A stretch of 64,000 nucleotides of DNA from Rhizobium sp. NZLR1. Its GTDB lineage: Bacteria > Pseudomonadota > Alphaproteobacteria > Rhizobiales > Rhizobiaceae. The stretch is from assembly GCF_017357385.1 (NCBI RefSeq), contig NZ_CP071634.1, forward strand, positions 186,001 to 250,000, written 5' to 3'. This document shows positions 47,905 to 55,587 of this stretch, piece by piece; the stretch's first letter is position 1, and every line of letters starts with the position of its first letter. The notes beneath the pieces are model-generated. The model worked only from the letters and a program-made list of their open reading frames with translations. It had not been told where the DNA came from and searched no databases. Both the position numbers and the translations under genes were made by a program.

Positions 47905-49200
47905 ATGGCCGAGTTCAGGATCGCGCAGGATCTGGTCGCAACTGATAACGACAAGCGGGCAACCGCACTGAAAGCCGATTACGAGGCGCTGGGTGCGAAC
48001 CTCGACCGCCGCGGCATCGATATCGAAGCGGTTACCCGCAGGGTGGCGGAATTCTTCGTCGCCGTTCCCTCTTGGGGTGTCGGCACCGGCGGCACGCGCT
48101 TTGCCCGCTTTCCCGGCACCGGCGAGCCGCGCGGCATCTTCGACAAGCTCGACGATTGCGCCGTCATCAACCAGCTGACGCAGGCGACTCCGAACGTCTC
48201 GCTGCATATTCCCTGGGACAAGGCGGATGTGAGCGAATTGAAGGCCAGGGGCAATGCGCTCGGCCTCGGCTTCGATGCGATGAATTCGAACACCTTTTCC
48301 GATGCGCCGGGCCAGGCCCATTCCTACAAATATGGTTCGCTCAGCCATACCGATGCGGCAACGCGGGCGCAGGCGGTCGAGCACAATCTCGAATGCATCG
48401 AGATCGGACAGGCGCTTGGCTCCAAGGCACTGACGGTCTGGATCGGCGACGGCTCGAACTTCCCCGGCCAGAGCAATTTCACCAAGGCTTTCGAACGTTA
48501 CCTCGCCTCGATGGCTGACATTTACAAAGCGCTGCCCGACGATTGGAAGCTGTTCTCCGAGCACAAGATGTATGAGCCGGCCTTCTATTCGACGATCGTC
48601 CAGGATTGGGGCACCAATTACCTTATCGCCCAGACGCTCGGCCCGAAGGCCCATTGCCTCGTCGATCTCGGCCACCATGCACCGAACACCAATATCGAGA
48701 TGATCGTCGCCCGGCTGATCCAGTTCGGCAAGCTCGGCGGCTTCCACTTTAACGATTCCAAATATGGCGATGACGATCTCGATGCCGGCGCGATCGATCC
48801 CTACCGGCTGTTCCTCGTCTTCAATGAGCTGGTCGATGCCGAGCAGCGTGGCGTCAACGACTTCAACCCGGCTCATATGATCGATCAGTCACACAATGTC
48901 ACCGACCCGATCGAGAGCCTGATCAACAGCGCCAACGAAATCCGCCGCGCCTATGCGCAGGCGCTGATCGTCGACCGCAAGGCGCTGTCTGCCTACCAGG
49001 ACGACAATGATGCGTTGATGGCGTCGGAAACCTTGAAGCGCGCCTATCGCGCCGATGTCGAGCCGATCCTCGCCGAAGCCCGGCGCCGGGCCGGCGGCGC
49101 GATCGAACCGATCGCCGCCTATCGCGCCAGCGGCTACCGCAAGAAGGTGGCTGCCGAGCGCCCGGCCTCCGCTGCCGGCGGCGGCGGCGGCATCATCTGA
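47905..49200 (+). CDS. rhaI: L-rhamnose isomerase (type II)
   Basis: Start at ATG 47905 has a GGGAGG ribosome site and gives 431 residues; a longer frame from 47824 runs through the repeat and is rejected. The TIM-barrel metal site segments are visible: LFSEHKMYEPAFYSTIVQDWG, LVDLGHHAPNTNIE and GGFHFNDSKYGDDDLDAG. It converts L-rhamnose to L-rhamnulose. The C-terminal end is a Gly-rich tail (AAGGGGGII). Confidence 0.94.
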   Translation: MAEFRIAQDLVATDNDKRATALKADYEALGANLDRRGIDIEAVTRRVAEFFVAVPSWGVGTGGTRFARFPGTGEPRGIFDKLDDCAVINQLTQATPNVSLHIPWDKADVSELKARGNALGLGFDAMNSNTFSDAPGQAHSYKYGSLSHTDAATRAQAVEHNLECIEIGQALGSKALTVWIGDGSNFPGQSNFTKAFERYLASMADIYKALPDDWKLFSEHKMYEPAFYSTIVQDWGTNYLIAQTLGPKAHCLVDLGHHAPNTNIEMIVARLIQFGKLGGFHFNDSKYGDDDLDAGAIDPYRLFLVFNELVDAEQRGVNDFNPAHMIDQSHNVTDPIESLINSANEIRRAYAQALIVDRKALSAYQDDNDALMASETLKRAYRADVEPILAEARRRAGGAIEPIAAYRASGYRKKVAAERPASAAGGGGGII

Positions 49201-49219
49201 GCTTCTAAACTGAATAGAT

Positions 49220-49251
49220 TTGCCGGCAGTGGGGTGACGCGCTGCCGGCAA
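49220..49251. terminator. hairpin between convergent rhaI and AhpD-like genes
   Basis: TTGCCGGCAG (49220-49229) pairs perfectly with CTGCCGGCAA (49242-49251). It lies in the 58-base gap between two convergent genes, so it can end transcription from both sides. The U-run is short (TTGCTGTTT), so efficiency is uncertain. Confidence 0.6.
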
Positions 49252-49258
49252 TTGCTGT

Positions 49259-49735
49259 TTACGGCTTCCAGGCGCCGGCGATCTGGCGGGTGGCGATGTT
49301 CAGCCGGTTCCAGACATTGATATTGGCGATGGCGATGACGAGTGCCGCAAGGCTCCTTCCGTCATAATGCCGGGTCGCCTCGTCCCAGATATCGTCAGGC
49401 ACCGGGTCGGCGCGGTCGCTGACGCGGGTCACCGCCTCGGTCAGCGAAAGGGCTGCGCGTTCGGCGTCGCTGAAATAGGGCGAGTCGCGCCAGGCGCTGA
49501 CGGCAAAGAGCCTTTCATCCGTCTCGCCAAGTTTCTTTGCGATGCGAGGATGACCGTCGACGCAGACGCTGCAGCCGTTGATCTGGCTGGCGCGCAGATT
49601 GACGAGTTCAAGCAGCCTCAGTGAAAGGCCGGTCTCGGTCGGCACTTTGCTGAGGGCAGCGAGCGCCTGCATGGCCTCGGGCAGGACGAGGGCGGGATTT
49701 CCCATTCTCTCTTGCATAACCGGTTTTTCCTGCAT
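49259..49735 (-). CDS. AhpD-like carboxymuconolactone decarboxylase family protein
   Basis: A 158-residue alkylhydroperoxidase-fold protein with the redox motif GCSVCVDGH (CxxC followed by His) around residues 54-62. Proteins of this family are typical genomic partners (COE class) of ECF41 sigma factors. It is divergent from the sigma gene and has its own ECF41-type promoter at 49817-49843. The role may be peroxide or organic hydroperoxide related, but the substrate is unknown. Confidence 0.88.
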   Translation of the reverse strand: MQEKPVMQERMGNPALVLPEAMQALAALSKVPTETGLSLRLLELVNLRASQINGCSVCVDGHPRIAKKLGETDERLFAVSAWRDSPYFSDAERAALSLTEAVTRVSDRADPVPDDIWDEATRHYDGRSLAALVIAIANINVWNRLNIATRQIAGAWKP

Positions 49736-49781
49736 GGTATGTCTCCTTGATGCGGTTTACTTTTCGACGATCCGCCGGCGC

Positions 49782-49808
49782 TGTCACATCGGCCGGGTTT
49801 CATTCGTC
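49782..49808 (+). promoter_or_regulatory. ECF41-type promoter toward the sigma factor gene
   Basis: TGTCACA (49782-49788), 16-base spacer, CGTC (49805-49808), the exact ECF41 consensus as known for this sigma group. It reads toward the sigma gene at 49845, implying autoregulation. Confidence 0.8.
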
Positions 49809-49816
49809 ATGGCCTT

Positions 49817-49843
49817 GACGGAACGCAGCGGAGGAATGTGACA
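49817..49843 (-). promoter_or_regulatory. ECF41-type promoter toward the AhpD-like gene
   Basis: On the minus strand, TGTCACA (49843-49837), 16-base spacer, CGTC (49820-49817). It is a mirror image of the plus-strand promoter, with only 8 bases between the two -10 elements, and its -35 box lies next to the sigma gene's ATG. Confidence 0.8.
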
Positions 49844-49844
49844 A

Positions 49845-50714
49845 ATGGGCGAGAAAAACTGGCTGGCCGACGAATTCGAAGCGAACAGGGCGCATCTGAA
49901 GGCCGCTGCCTATCGCATGCTTGGCTCGCGCAGCGAGGCGGAAGACGCCGTCCAGGAGGCCTGGCTGCGGCTCAGCCGTACGGATACTACCGATGTCGGT
50001 AATCTCGGCGGCTGGCTGACGACGGTGGTGGCGCGAATCTGCCTCGACATGCTGCGCACGCGCAAGACCCGCCGCGAGGAACCGCTGGAGATGCCGGTCC
50101 ATGCCGCGATCGCCGATCCGGCAAACGATCCGGAGCGCGATGCAGCCCTTGCCGAATCGGTCGGCGTGGCGTTGCTCGTCGTGCTGCAGACGCTGGCGCC
50201 CGCCGAACGTGTCGCCTTCGTGCTGCACGACATGTTCGATCTGCCCTTCGACGAGATCGCGCCGATCATCGGCCGCTCGTCTGCCGCTGCCCGTCAGCTT
50301 GCAAGCCGCGCCCGCCGCCGGGTGCAAGGGGCAGACGAAGCGCCGGATGTTGATTTCGGCCGCAAGCGGACGATCGCGGAGGCTTTCTTGGCGGCATCGC
50401 GCAATGGCGATCTTGAGGCCTTGCTTGCCGTGCTTGCCCCCGATGTCGTCTTCCGGCCGGATGCGACGGCGGCCCGATTCGGCAGCATTGGCGAAATGCG
50501 CGGCGCAGCTGGGGTAGCCGAAGCCTTCAAGGGTCGGGCGCAGGCGGCAGAGATTGCCGTTGTCGACGGCGAGCTCGGATTTGTCGTGCAGATCGCCGGC
50601 CAGCTCCGCGTCGTCGTGGCGCTGACGATCGCCGACGGCAGGATCACCGCGATCGACGCCATTGCCGATCCGGATCACCTCCAACGGCTTGACTACTCGA
50701 TCCTTCGGGATTGA
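49845..50714 (+). CDS. ECF41-type RNA polymerase sigma factor with SnoaL-like C-terminal domain
   Basis: A 289-residue sigma factor. Region 2 (about residues 10-80, AYRMLGSRSEAEDAVQEAWLRL) and region 4 (about 105-160, FVLHDMFDLPFDEIAPIIGRSSAAARQLASRARRR) are typical. A C-terminal SnoaL-like domain (about 175-289) ends with ADPDHLQRL, close to the NPDKL motif of ECF41 proteins. In this group no anti-sigma factor is encoded nearby; the C-terminal domain itself modulates activity. A GGAGG ribosome site precedes the start. Confidence 0.9.
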   Translation: MGEKNWLADEFEANRAHLKAAAYRMLGSRSEAEDAVQEAWLRLSRTDTTDVGNLGGWLTTVVARICLDMLRTRKTRREEPLEMPVHAAIADPANDPERDAALAESVGVALLVVLQTLAPAERVAFVLHDMFDLPFDEIAPIIGRSSAAARQLASRARRRVQGADEAPDVDFGRKRTIAEAFLAASRNGDLEALLAVLAPDVVFRPDATAARFGSIGEMRGAAGVAEAFKGRAQAAEIAVVDGELGFVVQIAGQLRVVVALTIADGRITAIDAIADPDHLQRLDYSILRD

Positions 50715-50746
50715 AAGTAAACGCTGATTTACCGGATCTTCGCGAC

Positions 50747-50772
50747 TGGCGCGCTTTGGAACGAGCGCGCCA
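50747..50772. terminator. possible hairpin after the sigma factor gene
   Basis: TGGCGCGC (50747-50754) pairs perfectly with GCGCGCCA (50765-50772) around a 10-base loop. It lies 33 bases after the sigma gene stop. No U-run follows, so it is a weak terminator candidate. Confidence 0.4.
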
Positions 50773-50810
50773 TCGACGTTTCCTCAGCGGCGGATCCCGC
50801 GTCATTGTCC

Positions 50811-50838
50811 TTGACAGCGGCGTCCTCAGTCTTATTCT
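50811..50838 (+). promoter_or_regulatory. sigma-70-like promoter of the amidohydrolase gene
   Basis: TTGACA (50811-50816), 16-base spacer, TATTCT (50833-50838). It lies 27-42 bases upstream of the possible start codons and sits in an AT-rich stretch that stands out from the local GC content. Confidence 0.6.
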
Positions 50839-50864
50839 ATTATAAAGATTTATATAGCATAACT

Positions 50865-52094
50865 ATGGAATTCAACAATATGACCATGTCCGGCGACCAG
50901 CCTCAGAAGCCGCTTCTCCTCACCAATGTCAAACCGATGGCTTTCGGCGCGGGCACAGCCGAGGGGGTGATCGACATTCTCGTCAATGCCGATGGCAGGA
51001 TCGCCAAAATCGGTCCGTCGCTCGCGGTCTCTGAGGATGTGACGCGCATCGACGGCAAGGGCGCCTTCGTCTCGCCGGGCTGGGTCGACCTTCACGTGCA
51101 TATCTGGCACGGCGGCACCGACATTTCCATCCGCCCCTCCGAATGCGGCGTCGAGCGCGGCGTCACCACGCTGGTCGACGCCGGTTCGGCCGGTGAGGCG
51201 AACTTCCATGGTTTCCGCGAATATATCATCGAGCCCGCGCGTGAGCGCATCAAGGCCTTCCTGAACCTCGGCTCGATCGGCCTCGTCGCCTGCAACCGCG
51301 TCGCCGAACTCAGGGATATAAGAGATATCGATCTCGACCGCATCCTCGAAGTCTATGCCGAAAACAGCGAGCACATCGTCGGCATCAAGGTGCGCGCGAG
51401 CCATGTCATCACCGGCTCCTGGGGCGTCACCCCCGTCAAGCTCGGCAAGAAGATCGCCAAGATCCTGAAAGTGCCGATGATGGTGCATGTCGGCGAGCCG
51501 CCGGCGCTCTATGACGAAGTGCTGGAGATTCTCGGCCCCGGCGACGTCGTCACCCATTGCTTCAACGGCAAGGCCGGCTCGAGCATTATGGAGGACGAGG
51601 ATCTCTTCAATCTCGCCGAGCGCTGCGCCTCCGAGGGTATCCGCCTCGACATCGGCCATGGCGGCGCCTCCTTCTCCTTCAAGGTGGCGGAAGCGGCGAT
51701 CGCGCGCGGGCTTCTGCCGTTCTCGATCTCGACCGACCTGCACGGCCATTCGATGAATTTCCCGGTCTGGGACCTGGCGACGACGATGTCGAAGCTGCTC
51801 AGCGTCGGCATGCCCTTCGACAAGGTGGTGGAGGCCGTCACCCACGCGCCGGCATCGGTCATCAAGCTGTCGATGGAAAACCGGCTTTCGGTTGGCGCGC
51901 AGGCCGAATTCACCATATTCGACCTCGTCGATTCCGACCTTGAGGCGACGGATTCCAACGGCGATGTCTCCGTCCTCAACAAGCTGTTCGAGCCGCGGTA
52001 TGCGGTGATTGGCGCCGATGCCTTTACCGCCAGCCGCTATGTGCCGCGGGCACGCAAGCTCGTGCGCCACAGCCACGGTTACTCCTACCGGTAG
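50865..52094 (+). CDS. amidohydrolase/deacetylase family metallohydrolase (dihydroorotase-like)
   Basis: From ATG 50865 there are 409 residues; ATG 50880 is an equal alternative and neither has a strong ribosome site. The amidohydrolase metal motifs are visible: DLHVHIW (about residue 75), HVGEPP, THCFNG and a final Asp in STDLHG. It hydrolyses a cyclic amide or acetylated amine; the substrate is not known. It is convergent with the IclR gene. Confidence 0.82.
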   Translation: MEFNNMTMSGDQPQKPLLLTNVKPMAFGAGTAEGVIDILVNADGRIAKIGPSLAVSEDVTRIDGKGAFVSPGWVDLHVHIWHGGTDISIRPSECGVERGVTTLVDAGSAGEANFHGFREYIIEPARERIKAFLNLGSIGLVACNRVAELRDIRDIDLDRILEVYAENSEHIVGIKVRASHVITGSWGVTPVKLGKKIAKILKVPMMVHVGEPPALYDEVLEILGPGDVVTHCFNGKAGSSIMEDEDLFNLAERCASEGIRLDIGHGGASFSFKVAEAAIARGLLPFSISTDLHGHSMNFPVWDLATTMSKLLSVGMPFDKVVEAVTHAPASVIKLSMENRLSVGAQAEFTIFDLVDSDLEATDSNGDVSVLNKLFEPRYAVIGADAFTASRYVPRARKLVRHSHGYSYR

Positions 52095-52116
52095 GATCCG
52101 CCGATGAGCGAAGCGC

Positions 52117-52956
52117 TCAGCGGTTGCGCCAGCCCATCAGCTTTTCGATCCGCTCCGCCGAACTGCGCACATGCGTGGTATAGTGATTTTCGTCGGAAAA
52201 GGCCTTCTGTTCCGGCAGCACGATGGAAATGGTGGCGACGCATTGGCCGTCGCGGTCGCAGATCGGCGAGGCGATGCAGGCAACCGCATAATCCGATTCT
52301 CCCGCCTGGATCGACAGGCGCGCCTCGAAGGCCTTGCCGGCGGCTTCCGACAGGGTGCTCGGATCGATCTCGGCGCGGCCGGTCGGTGACGAGCGGGCGC
52401 AGCGCTTGAATAGCTCGATGCGCTCCTCCTCCGGCAGGTGGCCGGTGAGCAGGCGGCCAGACGCCGTCCAGTTCAGCGGCACGCGGGTACCGACGCGGGA
52501 CGCCACCTGGAAATGGCTCGGGCCGTCGGCCATGGCAAGCACCAGCATATAGTCGCCGTCGCGGCCGCAGACCTGCACGGTTTCGCCGGCCTGGCGACAG
52601 AGATCGTGCATCTCGTGGGTGGCGATGCTCATGAAATCCAGCGAGCGGGCATAGGCGAGGCCGTAATGATAGAGCCGGGCGCCGAGCCAGATCGAGCCGT
52701 CCGCCTGGCGCGTCAGCATGTTCTTCTCGACCAGATCGTCGACGATGACGTAAACGGTCGACAGCGGCGCTTTCACCGCCTTGGCGATCGCATAGACGCC
52801 GGCAGGCGAGCCGGTCTCATAAAGATGATCGATTACTTGGAGCGCACGATCGATGCCGCTGACGCGGGCGCGCCGCGCACCCTTGCTGGCGACGTCGTCG
52901 GCATGGGCCTCGTCTTCGGTGTAAACTGCGGGTGATGTCTTTCCGTCCAATTCCAT
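52117..52956 (-). CDS. IclR-family transcriptional regulator
   Basis: A 279-residue regulator. A winged helix near residues 35-90 (GVYAIAKAVKAPLSTVYVIVDDLVEKNML) is followed by the IclR effector domain (about 105-270: GTRVPLNWTASGRLL and YAVACIASPICD). It is divergent from the SDR gene and convergent with the amidohydrolase, whose promoter has a similar short dyad, so either may be its target. Confidence 0.9.
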   Translation of the reverse strand: MELDGKTSPAVYTEDEAHADDVASKGARRARVSGIDRALQVIDHLYETGSPAGVYAIAKAVKAPLSTVYVIVDDLVEKNMLTRQADGSIWLGARLYHYGLAYARSLDFMSIATHEMHDLCRQAGETVQVCGRDGDYMLVLAMADGPSHFQVASRVGTRVPLNWTASGRLLTGHLPEEERIELFKRCARSSPTGRAEIDPSTLSEAAGKAFEARLSIQAGESDYAVACIASPICDRDGQCVATISIVLPEQKAFSDENHYTTHVRSSAERIEKLMGWRNR

Positions 52957-53138
52957 GCACCTCGTTAAAACTGCTATTCTGTTACATTACTATGGCATAG
53001 CGGTCGCTGTGGCAAATCGCAAAATTTTGTAGGTTGATCGTGTGGGCGGATGTCACAGCGGGGGGTCGTCTGGACCTCCGCCATAAACTTGGAACAACAA
53101 GCCGCAGCCTGAGTTTGATCCCGAACCAGGAGATCATC

Positions 53139-53996
53139 ATGACGAATTATCCAACACCGCCTTTCCCATCCCAGAAGCAGCCGATGCCGGGTTTCACCGC
53201 ACAGATGGACCCCGTTCCCGACCACGGCGAAAAAAGCTATCGCGGGTCCGAGCGGCTGAAGGGCAAGCGGGCGATCATCACCGGCGGCGATAGCGGTATC
53301 GGCCGGGCGGTGGCGATCGCCTATGCCCGGGAAGGCGCCGACCTTTTGATCTCCTATCTCGATGAGGACGAGGACGCCGACGAGACCAAACGGCTGGTCG
53401 AGCAGGCCGGGCGCAAGGCTTTGCTCGTCAGTGGCGACATTCAGGATCCCGCCCACTGCCGGCAGATCGTCGAAACGGCGGTTAAGGAGCTTGGTGGGAT
53501 CGACATTCTGGTCAACAATGCGGCGCATCAGGCGAGCTTCAAGAGTATCGACGAGATCAGCGATGAGGAGTGGGAACTGACCTTCAGGGTCAATATCCAT
53601 GCGATGTTCTACCTGACCAAGGCGGCCGTTCCCCATATGAAGCCCGGCAGTTCCATCATCAACACCGCGTCGATCAATTCGGACAGCCCGAACCCGACCC
53701 TGCTTGCATATGCGACGACCAAGGGCGCGATCCAGAATTTCACGGCCGGGCTCGCCCAGCTTCTGGCGGAGAAAGGCATTCGCGCCAATGCGGTGGCGCC
53801 GGGCCCAATCTGGACGCCGCTCATTCCGTCGACCCTGCCAGAGGAAAGCGTCAGCAGTTTCGGCAAGCAGGTGCCGATGAAACGGCCCGGCCAGCCGGCC
53901 GAACTGGCGACGACCTATGTGATGCTGGCCGATCCCTTGTCGAGCTATGTCTCCGGCGCGACAATCGCGGTCACCGGCGGCAAACCAATTCTCTAG
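53139..53996 (+). CDS. short-chain dehydrogenase/reductase (YhdF/GSP39-like)
   Basis: Start at ATG 53139 with AGGAG ribosome site gives 285 residues; a frame to 53034 is rejected. The N-terminal Pro-rich segment (PTPPFPSQKQPMPG) plus TGGDSGIGRAV, NNAA and the catalytic Tyr-Lys in LLAYATTKGA place it with general-stress SDRs annotated as glucose/ribitol dehydrogenases. Physiological substrate unknown. Confidence 0.88.
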   Translation: MTNYPTPPFPSQKQPMPGFTAQMDPVPDHGEKSYRGSERLKGKRAIITGGDSGIGRAVAIAYAREGADLLISYLDEDEDADETKRLVEQAGRKALLVSGDIQDPAHCRQIVETAVKELGGIDILVNNAAHQASFKSIDEISDEEWELTFRVNIHAMFYLTKAAVPHMKPGSSIINTASINSDSPNPTLLAYATTKGAIQNFTAGLAQLLAEKGIRANAVAPGPIWTPLIPSTLPEESVSSFGKQVPMKRPGQPAELATTYVMLADPLSSYVSGATIAVTGGKPIL

Positions 53997-54517
53997 GACG
54001 GAACCCCGATCCGCCATCTGCATCGCTTACGCTGCGGAATCATTGGCCGGGAGCGCCAGCCCGTCCGAGTTCGGTTCCACCTTCGGTAGGATTTGCGGAT
54101 AAACTCTCCGGCCCGCAGGGTGCCCTGTCGCTCAAAAACTTGTCGAGGCAGGTTACCACGTCAGAGCAATGGTTCGAAATGCTGGAGGGGCAGAAGCTCT
54201 TATGACGATACAACCGGGCTCGACCTGGTGCCGGCCGGCAAAGGCGTCAACAAGTGTATGGGTCCCGAAGACTGCGTGTTTTTCGTCTATTATCCGAATG
54301 GAATCGATTACATTCCGGCCGACACCCATTAGTCGGCCTGCTTCAATTCGCCCTCGCAATTGCCAACTCTGGCGCTTGGCGAGGGCTATTCAGTTTCAGC
54401 GTGGGGAAATCCGCTTCGGATCCGACTTTGTCACTTCATAGCTATGAACGACTGGTCTAGACGGTGCTGACTTGCCATCGTCCCTGCCAAACAATTCAGC
54501 CGTATGAGATCGTCAAC
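53997..54517. other. 521-bp remnant-rich region
   Basis: No intact gene was recognised. It holds the cupin-like C-terminal fragment described separately and then AT-richer sequence up to the DUF1989 start. Codon use is unlike the neighbours, which suggests decayed or acquired DNA. Confidence 0.5.
54210..54332 (+). pseudogene. C-terminal fragment of a cupin-like protein
   Basis: The frame ending at 54332 reads GLDLVPAGKGVNKCMGPEDC, then FFVYYPNGIDYIPADTH: the last beta-strands of a cupin (PAG, GPEDC, FFVYY). The upstream part of that frame has no cupin residues, and the missing N-terminal part is not found in the preceding bases. It is best read as a gene relic. Confidence 0.45.
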
Positions 54518-55381
54518 ATGAAAACCACCTCGATGACCACCGCTCCCGCCGATGCCGATGTACGGAAAGCGATTAAACCCGTCATCTGCTATCCGACAGA
54601 CACGCTGCCACGCCCCGACTTATCTGCCTATCGGACGCTTCGTGATGCGTTGGAGCTCGTTGATCGAGTGACCGTCCCACCGCGCGATGCTGCAACGTGG
54701 GAGGTCCCCGCTGGTCATTTCTGCAGGATCATTTGTTCCGAGGGCGCGCAGGTTGGCGATCTGAACCTGTTCAACCTGAAGAACATTGGCGAGCGCTTTT
54801 ACAGCGGCAAGACGCGCGCCCTGAATGGGACGCATGTGGGCGTTGGCGATCAGCTTTTTTCCAACTTCCCCTACCTCCGGCCGATCGCAACCATAACTCA
54901 CGATACCCTCGATTGGTATGGTTTTGACGAATTCGGCGGGTCAGTCCACGACGTCATCGGTACACGTTGTGACCCTTACACCCACAACCTACTGAGCGAC
55001 GGCGGGCAGTACCATTATTGCTGCCACTCCAACCTGACCCGCGCCTTAGCACAGAGAACTGGTCTTCCGATCAATGAAGCGGAACTGCATGTTCATGATG
55101 TTCTGAACGTCTTCATGTGCACCGGATTTTCGCGCGACACCGGACAGTACTTCATGAAGGCAAGCCCTGTGCGGCCGAATGATTACCTCGAATTCTTCGC
55201 CGAGATCGATCTTTTAGGCTGCATATCCGCATGCCCCGGAGGCGACTGCTCTACCGTCCATTCCTCTGACATGGCCGCCTGCTATCCCCTAATCGTTGAA
55301 GTCTTCAAACCAGCAGGCTATCCATTGAATTGGAAGACGCGCGCGTTGAATGGATATGACCGAAGCCACGGGCTTGATTGA
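54518..55381 (+). CDS. DUF1989 (urea carboxylase-associated family) protein
   Basis: From ATG 54518 there are 287 residues. The DUF1989 core is visible: WEVPAGHFCRIICSEGAQVGDLNLFN, DVIGTRCDPYTH, CHSNLTRAL and SACPGGDCSTVHS. Related proteins sit beside urea amidolyase genes, but none occurs here. No clear ribosome site precedes the start. Codon use is less GC-biased than in neighbours and flanks look degraded, so recent acquisition is possible. Confidence 0.8.
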   Translation: MKTTSMTTAPADADVRKAIKPVICYPTDTLPRPDLSAYRTLRDALELVDRVTVPPRDAATWEVPAGHFCRIICSEGAQVGDLNLFNLKNIGERFYSGKTRALNGTHVGVGDQLFSNFPYLRPIATITHDTLDWYGFDEFGGSVHDVIGTRCDPYTHNLLSDGGQYHYCCHSNLTRALAQRTGLPINEAELHVHDVLNVFMCTGFSRDTGQYFMKASPVRPNDYLEFFAEIDLLGCISACPGGDCSTVHSSDMAACYPLIVEVFKPAGYPLNWKTRALNGYDRSHGLD

Positions 55382-55587
55382 GGGCCTCTCCTGTCGCGGC
55401 AGCGTGCCGAGCTCACTATTTCCTTGAAAGTGAACGTGGTACGGGCAGCGACGCTTTCGGTCCGTTGGTCGCGGCTCGGCGCCTTATTTGCCCCAGAAAG
55501 TGTCTTCTTGCTTGGGGTCGGAGGAGAACAGCCAAACGATCTTACAGTCCTGCACGCGGCAAAAGTTGGCTGTGGCGTCAAGTGCAC

